Under the pieces are notes generated by a model, which was not told where the DNA came from, did not search any database, and saw nothing but the letters and a program-made list of their open reading frames with translations. Below are positions 38,107-46,098 of a DNA stretch of 64,000 nucleotides, piece by piece. Where the stretch lies: the NCBI RefSeq assembly GCF_001517085.1, contig NZ_LRAC01000109.1:62001-126000 (forward strand), written 5' to 3'. Position 1 is the stretch's first letter; the number at the start of each line of letters is the position of its first letter. The stretch comes from Paenibacillus sp. DMB5 (GTDB lineage Bacteria > Bacillota > Bacilli > Paenibacillales > Paenibacillaceae). The translations under genes were made by a program, and so were the position numbers.

Positions 38107-39444
38107 TTATTGTAGTTTTTGAATGCGGTCCCACTGGCTGACGATATCCGTAACGCGAACTCCAAAGTTTTCGTCGATGACCACGACTTCCCCTTTGGCG
38201 ATAAGCTTGTTGTTAACCAGAATGTCAACCGGCTCACCAGCCAGCTTGTCCAGCTCGATAATCGAGCCTTGTGACATTTCTAAAATATCTTTGATCTGCT
38301 TTTGGGTCCTTCCTAATTCTACGGTTACTTTCAGTGGTATGTCCATCAATAAATTTAAATTATTTTCATCGACATTGCCAAATGCTCCTGAGCTCAGGTT
38401 AGCAAACTGTACCGGCTGTACATTCACATTGCGGTTAGGCGGCGGTGTCTGCGGCGGAGCCTGTTCATACTGCATACCCTGCGGCGGCATTCCGTATTGT
38501 GGCATACCGTAAGGCGGCATTCCTGGCATTCCGTAAGCCGGCATTCCAGCTGGAGGATAATAATAGCCACCTTCCATTCCCGGATACGGGGGCATAGGCG
38601 GCATCCCCTGCGGCGGATACTGAGGAGGAACTCCTCCCTGCTGAGGCGGAATTTGCTGCATTGGCGGCGCTGACGGTGCAGGCTCATTAGCCGGTGGAGC
38701 AGATGCTGCAGGGGCTGGCGGCGCCTCTGTGCGTGCTGCAGCCGTTTCCTGTTCAGGCTGGCTCACATCACCCAGCAGCATAGTCACCATATCCTTGGCA
38801 AATTGTACCGGCAGAAGCTGCATAATCGTCGAATCGATCAAATCCCCGATTTTCAGGCGGAACGAGATTTGAATCAGCGTTTCATCATCCGGCAGACTGC
38901 CGACGCCTTCACCGCTCGACATATTGAGGATATCGATCCCCGGAGGAGAAATGTTAACAAACCTGTTGAAGATCGTAGACATGGATGTCGCAGAGGAGCC
39001 CATCATCTGGTTCATCGCTTCCTGTACGGCGCTGATATGGATTTCATTCAGCTCTTCGTCCTTGGGCTCGCCTTCACCGCCGAGCATAAGGTCGGCGATG
39101 ACCTGGGCATCCCTGATCTTGATGACCAGAGAATTGATTCCCTGGAAGCCGTCCACATATTGAACGTGTACAGCTACATGGGGTTTTGGAAATGCTTCTT
39201 CAAACTCACTTCGTGTAATAATGGATACCTTCGGGGTAGTAATGTCAACCTTTTTACCAAGCAAGGTGGAAAGTGCAGTCGCTGCACTGCCGAATGTTAT
39301 ATTTCCGATTTCGCCCAGCGCATCCTGCTCAAACGGTGTTAGAAAATCATCTACCGTTTTGGTCTGGGGTGCCATAGAGCCTTCCGCAGATTGTCTGAGA
39401 AGAGCATCGATTTCTTCCTGGGATAAATAATCTTTACTCGTCAA
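38107..39444 (-). CDS. fliY: flagellar switch protein and CheY-P phosphatase FliY
   Basis: C-ring protein that also removes phosphate from CheY-P. I chose the TTG at 39444, 9 bases after AAGGAG and overlapping the end of fliM; 445 residues. Order: an N-terminal CheY-binding peptide (LSQEEIDALLRQ, shared with FliM), a CheC-type domain with half-sites EIGNITFGSAATALSTLL and QEAMNQMMGSSATSMS, a linker of about 95 residues very rich in Pro, Met, Gly, Tyr and Gln (repeated GMP-PYG-MP units), and a C-terminal FliN/SpoA domain (VTVELGRTQKQIKDIL). The linker is unusually long and repetitive. Confidence 0.95.
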   Translation of the reverse strand: MTSKDYLSQEEIDALLRQSAEGSMAPQTKTVDDFLTPFEQDALGEIGNITFGSAATALSTLLGKKVDITTPKVSIITRSEFEEAFPKPHVAVHVQYVDGFQGINSLVIKIRDAQVIADLMLGGEGEPKDEELNEIHISAVQEAMNQMMGSSATSMSTIFNRFVNISPPGIDILNMSSGEGVGSLPDDETLIQISFRLKIGDLIDSTIMQLLPVQFAKDMVTMLLGDVSQPEQETAAARTEAPPAPAASAPPANEPAPSAPPMQQIPPQQGGVPPQYPPQGMPPMPPYPGMEGGYYYPPAGMPAYGMPGMPPYGMPQYGMPPQGMQYEQAPPQTPPPNRNVNVQPVQFANLSSGAFGNVDENNLNLLMDIPLKVTVELGRTQKQIKDILEMSQGSIIELDKLAGEPVDILVNNKLIAKGEVVVIDENFGVRVTDIVSQWDRIQKLQ

Positions 39445-40441
39445 ACTCCTCAACTCCTTCACTGACAATCTCGTCTATTTGTACAGCCACACGATCTTTT
39501 ATCATCCCTGGACTTCCGATGAATTTCAGCCTATCCCCTACTTTAATGGACAAGCCGGCGTCCACTGTCTTATTAAGAGAGATAACGTCGCCGACACTAA
39601 GCCCGAGAAATTCAGCAATGGATAACCTCGATTCACCTAGCTCTGCCACAATAGGCAGCTGCGCCTGGTTAACTCTGGATCTTATGGCTTCTAACTCCAC
39701 TTCATCACGGACCTTCTTCTCCGAGACAAACCATTGATGGACAGAGAGCCTTGACATGATCGGCTCCAGAACGACGTGAGGGATACAAAGATTTATCATT
39801 CCTGTAGTATCGCCGATTTTGGTGCTCAAGGAGATCAGGGCGATCGTTTCGTTCGGCGACACAATCTGCATAAACTGCGGATTCGTCTCCAGTCCTTCCA
39901 TCCGCGGACTAATATCAAGCACGGTTTTCCAGGCCTCCTGCAGACTCTCAAAGCATCTGCTGAAGATCCTTTCCATAATGGTTGTTTCGATTTCGGTCAA
40001 TGCAGTGATCTTAGTAGGGGCAGTACCAAATCCTCCGAGCATCCTGTCCAGCATCGCAAAAGCTATATTCGGATGTACCTCCATGACCATGCGTCCTTCA
40101 AGCGGTTCTGCCTCAAAAATATTCAAAATCGTCATTTTGGGAATGGAGCGGATAAACTCATCATAAGGGAGCTGCTCTACTTGAACGACATTGATCTGTA
40201 CGAAGGTGCGTAATTGGGCCGAGAAGTACGTTGTAAGATAGCGGGCAAAGTTATCATGAATGCGCGTCAGACTTCGGATATGATCCTTTGAAAAGCGTAC
40301 AGCCCGTTTGAAATCGTAGGAGCGGATTCTTTTCTGGGTTTCTTCTTTTTTCAGCTCATCGGCATCCATTTCACCGGAAGAAAGTGCGGCAAGCAGAGCA
40401 TCAATTTCATTTTGTGATAGTACATCAACCAATTTATTCAC
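39434..40441 (-). CDS. fliM: flagellar motor switch protein FliM
   Basis: C-ring subunit that receives CheY-P and sets rotation direction. 335 residues: the N-terminal CheY-binding peptide VLSQNEIDALLAAL, the middle CheC-like domain (RIHDNFARYLTTYFSAQL near residue 63, GGFGTAPTKITALTEIE near 135) and a C-terminal SpoA domain (FLGLSVGDVISLN near 280). Frame intact; 30 bases after fliL. Confidence 0.97.
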   Translation of the reverse strand: MNKLVDVLSQNEIDALLAALSSGEMDADELKKEETQKRIRSYDFKRAVRFSKDHIRSLTRIHDNFARYLTTYFSAQLRTFVQINVVQVEQLPYDEFIRSIPKMTILNIFEAEPLEGRMVMEVHPNIAFAMLDRMLGGFGTAPTKITALTEIETTIMERIFSRCFESLQEAWKTVLDISPRMEGLETNPQFMQIVSPNETIALISLSTKIGDTTGMINLCIPHVVLEPIMSRLSVHQWFVSEKKVRDEVELEAIRSRVNQAQLPIVAELGESRLSIAEFLGLSVGDVISLNKTVDAGLSIKVGDRLKFIGSPGMIKDRVAVQIDEIVSEGVEEFDE

Positions 40442-40471
40442 CCCCCCATCAAGGAATTATCCTGTCAGCAG

Positions 40472-40939
40472 CTAAATTGAAGTCATGATGAAGTTCGTTA
40501 CTTCAACCTGGGTCAGCTTGCCTTCAGTTAAGGTCTTGTTTATCAGATTTACCAGCTTGCTGCTCAGCTGATCCTTGCCGTTCGCCCCGTTAAGCTCCTC
40601 GGGCTTCGTATCGGCAAGCGTCTTGATCAGCAGCGGCTTGATCTTGAGGTCTTTGATCTTTTCAAAATCTTCCTTGGCACTAACACTATCCAGCTGGAAT
40701 GCGAAATTTATTAAAACGATATAATCGGGATCGGCAAGATTAGTTTTGATGTCCGTGATTTCTGAACTCAGCTCAACGATCTCGTCTGCGCTCAGTTTTT
40801 TGGCTTCCACATTCTGGACAGCCGCATTTACATCACTTGCATCACTCGGAAAAATTTTATCCATCAGTAAAAAGGCGGCAACCACTATAAGCGTAATCGC
40901 CAGTAAAATCGTTATGAGCCACGGCAGCATTTTTTTCAT
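40472..40939 (-). CDS. fliL: flagellar basal body-associated protein FliL
   Basis: Membrane protein that surrounds or stabilises the stator. 155 residues: N-terminal membrane segment (MLPWLITILLAITLIVVAAFLL), then an external domain with SSEITDIKTNLADPDYIVLINFAFQLD and the final KLTQVEVTNFIMTSI. Its ATG overlaps the swrD stop (ATGA). Confidence 0.93.
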   Translation of the reverse strand: MKKMLPWLITILLAITLIVVAAFLLMDKIFPSDASDVNAAVQNVEAKKLSADEIVELSSEITDIKTNLADPDYIVLINFAFQLDSVSAKEDFEKIKDLKIKPLLIKTLADTKPEELNGANGKDQLSSKLVNLINKTLTEGKLTQVEVTNFIMTSI

Positions 40940-41160
40940 GAAAGCTCCTCCATTGACTGGACTTTAATGGTGGCAGCATATGTGCCTATGTCCCTGTTAT
41001 AATCCCGAATCTTTGTTATTACCTCTTCGGCCTTCTCAAGCACGATTAATCTTTTGCCTGTTACAAGGGTGATGTACGTATCCGGACTTTCTTCTACCAT
41101 TTCTACGAGCAGCGCGTTAAGCCACATAGGCGCCCCGTTCAATCTTGTTACTGAAATCAT
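40936..41160 (-). CDS. swrD: SwrD/FlbD-family small flagellar protein
   Basis: B. subtilis SwrD (YlzI) raises flagellar motor torque for swarming. 74 residues starting MISVTRLNGAPMWLNALLVE at 41160 with AGGAGG 6 bases upstream; ends MEELS. The N-terminal ISVTRLNG and TLVTGKRLIVLEKAEEV are family signatures. It is the first gene after an in-operon terminator, so its expression, and that of everything downstream, may depend on read-through or an internal promoter. Confidence 0.92.
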   Translation of the reverse strand: MISVTRLNGAPMWLNALLVEMVEESPDTYITLVTGKRLIVLEKAEEVITKIRDYNRDIGTYAATIKVQSMEELS

Positions 41161-41175
41161 AACAGGCCTCCTAAC

Positions 41176-41202
41176 AAAAAATAGGGGGAGGAGTTCTCCC
41201 CC
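41176..41202 (-). terminator. intrinsic terminator inside the fla/che array
   Basis: On the minus strand a 7-bp all-strong stem GGGGGAG/CTCCCCC with a 5-base loop is followed by TATTTTTT. It lies between flgE and swrD, 16 bases before the swrD ribosome binding site, which leaves that site outside the stem. Confidence 0.8.
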
Positions 41203-41212
41203 ACAGACTGTG

Positions 41213-41247
41213 CAATAACGGTAACGCCGCAAGGCGAAACATTATTG
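41213..41247 (-). promoter_or_regulatory. two-tier hairpin before the in-operon terminator
   Basis: Outer stem CAATAA/TTATTG and inner stem CGCC/GGCG on the transcript just upstream of the terminator at 41176-41202. It could act as an antiterminator or processing element; no known RNA family recognised. Confidence 0.45.
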
Positions 41248-41282
41248 TTATACAGCAAGTTTATGATGCTGGTCTAAATAAA

Positions 41283-42101
41283 TTAGCGTTTCAGGTTTAC
41301 AACTTCCTGAAGAACTTCATCGGAGGTGGTGATGATCCGGGAATTCGCCTGGAAACCGCGTTGTGTTACGATCATTTCCGTAAACTCGCCGGTCAGGTCG
41401 ACATTGGACATCTCCAGCTGGCCTGCTACGATCGAGCCTGTACCAACCTCGGCGTTGTTCGCTGTTGTCGGAGCAAGCTCACCTTCAGCGTTGGCATTCA
41501 GCGTCATCCGGAACAGGTTGCCGCCGATCTTTTCCAGACCCTGCGGGTTGCTTACCTTCGCTACACCAATCTGTACACCGGCCTCAGTAGTTCCGTCAGC
41601 CATTGTCTGCACAATAGTGCCGTCACTGGAAATGGAGAATGCTGTTACATCCTCACCCAGCTGAATGGCTTCACCATCTGAATCCAGGACATGCAGCCCG
41701 TCCGATGTGATAAGGTTGCGGCTAGCATCGACATGGAAATCACCGGCGCGTGTCAGGAAAGGGGTTTCCTGATCGTCAGACAGCCTTACCAGGAAGAAGC
41801 CGTCACCGTCGATCCGCAGATCGGTAGGATTGTTGGTAGTCATCGCGCTGCCTGCCAGATGAAGGGTATCCACTGAACCAATGCTCACACCAAGACCGAT
41901 TTGCTTGGCATTCACGCCGCCCTGTCCGCCGTCTACAGGTGCAGAAGCGCCGGAAGTCGTCTGACTCATAATATCCTTGAACATTACGCGGCTCGATTTG
42001 AAGCCGATTGTATTCACGTTGGCAATGTTGTTACCGATAACATCCAGCTTTGTCTGGAAACCGCGCATACCCGAAACGCCTGAATACATAGATCTTAACA
42101 T
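41283..42101 (-). CDS. flgE: flagellar hook protein (FlgE/FlgG family)
   Basis: Hook/rod-family axial protein. 272 residues, the length of the short Bacillus FlgE, also often labelled FlgG. The N-terminus MLRSMYSGVSGMRGFQTKLD and NNIANVNTIGFKSSR form the rod/hook signature; the C-terminus ends with LTGEFTEMIVTQRGFQANSRI and VLQEVVNLKR. Position after flgD supports hook rather than distal rod. AGGAGG precedes the ATG, just after a perfect palindrome. Confidence 0.9.
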   Translation of the reverse strand: MLRSMYSGVSGMRGFQTKLDVIGNNIANVNTIGFKSSRVMFKDIMSQTTSGASAPVDGGQGGVNAKQIGLGVSIGSVDTLHLAGSAMTTNNPTDLRIDGDGFFLVRLSDDQETPFLTRAGDFHVDASRNLITSDGLHVLDSDGEAIQLGEDVTAFSISSDGTIVQTMADGTTEAGVQIGVAKVSNPQGLEKIGGNLFRMTLNANAEGELAPTTANNAEVGTGSIVAGQLEMSNVDLTGEFTEMIVTQRGFQANSRIITTSDEVLQEVVNLKR

Positions 42102-42121
42102 TGTTATTGTCCTCCTGGATT

Positions 42122-42139
42122 AAGAGTCAGCTGACTCTT
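42122..42139. repeat. 18-bp perfect palindrome upstream of flgE
   Basis: AAGAGTCAG / CTGACTCTT with no spacer, immediately upstream of the flgE ribosome site. Several smaller GC-rich inverted repeats precede it in the 120-base gap to the previous gene. It could be a protein-binding site or RNA hairpin. Confidence 0.6.
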
Positions 42140-42223
42140 CGTTTAGTAATGAAACGGATTCTTTCGTTATGGCCGCGTCAGTCGGTCGGCGGCCATTCCG
42201 GCTCTCCGGTTAGGACCGGCCGG

Positions 42224-42607
42224 TCAGGATATAATCACTGCACTGTCAATTTGCGTAAAGACATTATCTTTCATAGAACTGCCATCCATCGCTGTAACCA
42301 CTGTACGGTTCGGTACACTGACAATCAGTGCCATGTCCTTCATCAGGATCAGAGATTCCTTGCTGCCTTTAGCGGCTGCCTTCTCTACTGCATTCGATAT
42401 TTGATCCAGCTGGCGGCTGCCAAGCTCAATTCCCCGCTGCTCAAGCCGTTTGGCGGCATGATTACTGAACTTAAGCATATTCTTTTGCAATACGCTCTCA
42501 AAGCTGGCTTCAGTGCCGGCAGCGTTCTTAACCGATTGTGATCTCTGAAGCACCTGGGGGTGGACTGTACCCGGATACAGCTGGCCTATAGTCAGCCGTT
42601 CACTCAT
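42224..42607 (-). CDS. flagellar operon protein of the TIGR02530 type
   Basis: 127 residues, conserved in many Firmicute flagellar operons between flgD and flgE, function not established. Helical N-terminal part ([26 protein letters not shown], split: [16 protein letters not shown]), then [20 protein letters not shown] stretch read as [18 protein letters not shown] and a C-terminal beta part [19 protein letters not shown]. It overlaps the flgD stop (ATGA). Presumed hook assembly accessory. Confidence 0.85.
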   Translation of the reverse strand: MSERLTIGQLYPGTVHPQVLQRSQSVKNAAGTEASFESVLQKNMLKFSNHAAKRLEQRGIELGSRQLDQISNAVEKAAAKGSKESLILMKDMALIVSVPNRTVVTAMDGSSMKDNVFTQIDSAVIIS

Positions 42608-43098
42608 ATGCTCGCCCCGCTCTCCTCACTGCTTCCTGATGACTCTGTGCTGTTAACAAGATCAGCTTTTGGAGCTGCGTTCTGAATTTGGGTAATGTCC
42701 GTCAGAGCAATACGCTCACTGCCAACAACCGCATATTGTACTCCGCTGCTGACTACGATTGATTCAACGTTGCCTGACTTCGGCAGTTCTGTCGAAGCAT
42801 CCGTCCAGGTTATGTCCTTACCGATCAGCCCGGAGACCGAACCCAGTGACTGATTCATTGCTGTAATCTGGGTTGAAATATTCATAAGCTGTTCAACAGA
42901 CGAGAACTGCGCCATCTGGGCTATGAACTCCTTGTCCTCCATCGGCTGCATCGGGTCCTGGTTCTGCAGCTGGGTGATCAGAATCTTCAGGAACTGGTCT
43001 TTACCGAGCGTGGAGCTGCCGGTTGTTTTGGCGGTTCCGGAAGTATTCGCCACATAATTCCACTGGTCATTGTTTGAGACCGGATTGGTTGATGCCAT
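42604..43098 (-). CDS. flgD: flagellar hook capping protein FlgD (short form)
   Basis: Scaffold cap needed for hook polymerisation. 164 residues; the conserved N-terminal motif [41 protein letters not shown] begins near residue 28 (key residues [19 protein letters not shown]). It lacks the C-terminal immunoglobulin-like and FlgD domains of enterobacterial proteins, as in Bacillus. The tail is Ser/Glu-rich. Confidence 0.94.
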   Translation of the reverse strand: MASTNPVSNNDQWNYVANTSGTAKTTGSSTLGKDQFLKILITQLQNQDPMQPMEDKEFIAQMAQFSSVEQLMNISTQITAMNQSLGSVSGLIGKDITWTDASTELPKSGNVESIVVSSGVQYAVVGSERIALTDITQIQNAAPKADLVNSTESSGSSEESGASI

Positions 43099-43124
43099 AT
43101 TTCTTCACCTCGCTCTTCATTAAA

Positions 43125-44651
43125 CTATGCTTCGGCCGAGAACCTTCCATCCGGGTTGCGGATGTCCTGTCCAGCGTTAGCAGCCCATTCCTTAAATTCA
43201 CCGTTCAGCTCAGCTGCAAGCAATGCATCAGCTATATCCTCACGGCGATCCCTGGAATGACCGTTTTGTTGCCCTCCTGAATTCGGCTGGCGTCCCTGCT
43301 GTCCATTGAATTGTGAGAAAAGCGGCGTATTATTCTGTGTCACCTCGAGCTTTTCTACTTGAATTCCCTGCGACTGGAGAGCTGCCCGCAGCTGACTCAT
43401 CTGCTGCTCCAGCATTTCCTTTGCGCCGGAATGTGTAGTAGCAAACTGGGCAATCAAATTGCCGTTCTGCATAGTTAGCTTTACATCGACCTGTCCCAGA
43501 TTTTCGGGGAACAAGGTTATAACGGCCTCAGCAACTCCCCCCTTGCGGACGATTTCCAGCTTGCCGCTAATGAATGTATCCATCTGCTGGGCAAATTGGG
43601 TGACCGGTACCCGGGCTGTTTCAGCCTTCAATGGTGCTGTAAGGCCTTCTCTGATTGACAGCTGTCCGGCAGTTAATACGTCATTGTTGTCTTCGGCTGT
43701 CCCTGCCTCTGTCAGGGTTTCCTCTGCTGCAACTGATTGCTGGCTACTTCCGGCTATAGCCGCTTTGGTAACCGGTGTGTCAGGTGTCTTTTCACCAGTC
43801 TTAGCTGTTACTGAAGGATCAACTAGTACCGGGACTGTTTTATCAGCAGACTGCGTTTTAGCCCCAATCTCCGAATGCTTGCCTTGTACAGCAGCCTCCG
43901 CATTATTCAAACCTTTACTTTTGGTTTTATTGTCAGGAACAATTGCTTCATCCAGGATTGCCGAAAACTGATTGAGAAGTTCGGCGCCTTGGGTAGCCAT
44001 TGCTTCGTCTCCATTCACTGCGGCCTGCTGCAGCATAGTGACCAGGCTGTTAAGCTCATCCTGTACAACAAACCGGATAGTCTCTGCGTTCTGGGCGAGC
44101 GGTGACAATGCAGCCGTCACAGTGCCTTCAGCAGCTTTTTGTCCCTGTCCTGATGTTCCAGTAGCCGTAAGCATCTGGTCAAGCGCGGGTAACGCAGCCG
44201 TCACTGTGTCTTGACCTGCAGCTTCTCCTTTGCCTTGTGTCGCAGTTCCAGAGAGCAACTGGGCAACCTGCATCAGCCAGCCCTGGAGAGCCGCCAGCAG
44301 AGCAGGATCAGCGCTCAGACTCTCATCAAGCTTGTCCATATCCTCTGTAAGACTCTTCAACAATTCTATATGCTTGACTTCAACCTTACCGCTTGTCTCT
44401 TCATCACCGGACTGAACTGCAGCCAGCAGACCTTGAAGCAGCGAAGCCATAGTTCCGGCCTGAGTAGTCGTTTCAGCATTAACGGTTGCTCCGCTCATAG
44501 TCTGAATGAGGGTCTGAGCAAACGGCTGGGCTGTTGAAGCGCCTCCCGCGGAAGCTGTTGTTCCGGTTGTCACGGCTGTTCCGCCTGCTCCGGCAGTCCC
44601 GTTAGCCTGCAGCATATTGCCGCCTGAAAATGATGGTATAACTAAACTCAT
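43125..44651 (-). CDS. fliK: flagellar hook-length control protein FliK
   Basis: Molecular ruler that triggers the FlhB substrate switch. 508 residues: a long low-complexity N-terminal and central region rich in Ala, Thr, Gly and Gln, then the conserved C-terminal domain (about 385-470) with ITLFPENLGQVDVKLTMQNG, FATTHSGAKEMLEQQMSQLRAAL and GIQVEKLEVTQ (key parts LGQVDVKL, LRAAL). The end is Gln/Asn/Gly-rich. Frame intact. Confidence 0.93.
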   Translation of the reverse strand: MSLVIPSFSGGNMLQANGTAGAGGTAVTTGTTASAGGASTAQPFAQTLIQTMSGATVNAETTTQAGTMASLLQGLLAAVQSGDEETSGKVEVKHIELLKSLTEDMDKLDESLSADPALLAALQGWLMQVAQLLSGTATQGKGEAAGQDTVTAALPALDQMLTATGTSGQGQKAAEGTVTAALSPLAQNAETIRFVVQDELNSLVTMLQQAAVNGDEAMATQGAELLNQFSAILDEAIVPDNKTKSKGLNNAEAAVQGKHSEIGAKTQSADKTVPVLVDPSVTAKTGEKTPDTPVTKAAIAGSSQQSVAAEETLTEAGTAEDNNDVLTAGQLSIREGLTAPLKAETARVPVTQFAQQMDTFISGKLEIVRKGGVAEAVITLFPENLGQVDVKLTMQNGNLIAQFATTHSGAKEMLEQQMSQLRAALQSQGIQVEKLEVTQNNTPLFSQFNGQQGRQPNSGGQQNGHSRDRREDIADALLAAELNGEFKEWAANAGQDIRNPDGRFSAEA

Positions 44652-44679
44652 CTTTGTTTTTCACCTCCTTTCAGGAATA

Positions 44680-45630
44680 TTATTTACCGCCCATTAGACG
44701 GTTCAGAATTTTTGCTGTAAGTGCGCTGTCCTTTTTGGTCATCTCACCCAGGATCGAGGATCTTACAGAATCGCCTACTGTATTCAGCACCGTGATAACC
44801 TTGTCGGGACTGACACTGTACATCGAGCTCAGCAACGTTGCTGCTTCCGCAGCAGGCATTGAGGTGAACGTCTGGCTAAGCTTTTCCTGATCCAGATTAG
44901 CGGTAGCCGCAGGCGTTGCAGCCGTACCTGCCTGGTCCTGTTTGAGTCTTGATTGAAGGGCTGCAATAGCCATATCGGTTGAATTTGTTGTTTCCTTTAG
45001 CTTAATTGATACTTCTGCGGCTTTTTCCGGATCCATTTTTTCCAGAATGGCCGTTTTGCTGGCTGTGTTCATTGCACTCAGGATCTGAACCTGCTCCTCA
45101 GTGGTCAAATTCTCCATAATCGGCGCTGCCTTGGAAGCCTTCATCCCCGAATACAGCTTGGCCAGCTCAGTTACTTTATCCTGGTAGGGATCTTCTTCCT
45201 CCGTGGCAGCCTCTGCGGCGGTGGCTTCTGCCGTCATGGTATCAATCTGCTTTTGCAATGCTTCGACCTGGGTAGTCTGCGCCGTCTTTTCTTCGTTAAT
45301 TTGCTTCAACTGTGCATCCTTTTCGGCAAGCTGGGCTTTCAGCTCTTTGATCGTTGATTCCGAGCTTTCTGCCTGCTCCTCATTCGGGGAAGCCGCTTCT
45401 TCCTCTGCCGCTTCACTACCGGGCTGGATAGCCGGATCAGGAATCCATTGATTCACTACGGGAATCTTGTTGGCCACTTCCAGCGCTTTATTGCGGATAT
45501 CCATATTAAAAAGAGTCAGCAGCACACCAAGCAGTACGAGGGTAAAAATAATAGGGATCATCAAAAATAAAAACCGCTCGAATTTGCTTGCTGACTCTTC
45601 GTTTTCAAGTTCCAAATCATTATTAGCCAC
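44680..45630 (-). CDS. ylxF: YlxF / MotE-like flagellar membrane protein with MgtE-N domain
   Basis: 316 residues. Cytoplasmic N-terminus, one membrane segment (FLFLMIPIIFTLVLLGVLLT, about 20-42), a coiled coil (about 90-135: ELKAQLAEKDAQLKQINEEK), and a MgtE intracellular N-type domain (about 155-240: LYSGMKASKAAPIMENL, ILSAMNTASKTAILEKMDPEKAAEV). It is found in the same place in Bacillus (YlxF, a FliJ/FliK neighbour); function only partly known, thought to act with the motor or export machinery. Confidence 0.88.
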   Translation of the reverse strand: MANNDLELENEESASKFERFLFLMIPIIFTLVLLGVLLTLFNMDIRNKALEVANKIPVVNQWIPDPAIQPGSEAAEEEAASPNEEQAESSESTIKELKAQLAEKDAQLKQINEEKTAQTTQVEALQKQIDTMTAEATAAEAATEEEDPYQDKVTELAKLYSGMKASKAAPIMENLTTEEQVQILSAMNTASKTAILEKMDPEKAAEVSIKLKETTNSTDMAIAALQSRLKQDQAGTAATPAATANLDQEKLSQTFTSMPAAEAATLLSSMYSVSPDKVITVLNTVGDSVRSSILGEMTKKDSALTAKILNRLMGGK

Positions 45631-45648
45631 TAGCGGAAACCTCCCGGG

Positions 45649-46092
45649 TTAGAGGGATTTCATCGCGAAGCGGACGGTAGCCATCTCATCCAGTTCGTTT
45701 TGTTCCCGTAAAATCATATTCTGCTGAAAAATCGTCTTCGCCTTGTCTCTGGCTTTCAGCCAGACCTTCTCATCCAGCACTTTCGTGCTAAGGTGATCCT
45801 GCTTATGCTGAACCTCCTGATGAGCCCTGTTAATATCCGTATGCTTACGGGCAATACAGGTGTCGAGATACTGCACGTAATTCTGCATTTCAATAATTTT
45901 GGCCATAGGAGTTCTTTGCTCGGCAGCGCTCTGAAGCGACAGCAGCAACGAACTGCGCTGAATCAGCAGTTCATCGAGGCTTTTTTCCTGTGCCTGCAGT
46001 TCTCCAAGTGCAGTCGAGAGCATCCACTCCGCCTGTGTTTTCTCGTTGCCCTTCAAGTCCACAACTTTTTGAAAAGTATAATGGAACTTCAT
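45649..46092 (-). CDS. fliJ: flagellar export stalk protein FliJ
   Basis: Coiled-coil rod that links the FliI ATPase to FlhA. 147 residues, almost all helical: MKFHYTFQKVVDLKGNEK N-terminus, long heptad pattern through ELQAQEKSLDELLIQ and NRAHQEVQHKQDHL, and a final NELDEMATVRFAMKSL. Starts 6 bases after the FliI stop. Confidence 0.94.
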   Translation of the reverse strand: MKFHYTFQKVVDLKGNEKTQAEWMLSTALGELQAQEKSLDELLIQRSSLLLSLQSAAEQRTPMAKIIEMQNYVQYLDTCIARKHTDINRAHQEVQHKQDHLSTKVLDEKVWLKARDKAKTIFQQNMILREQNELDEMATVRFAMKSL

Positions 46093-46098
46093 TGCCTA

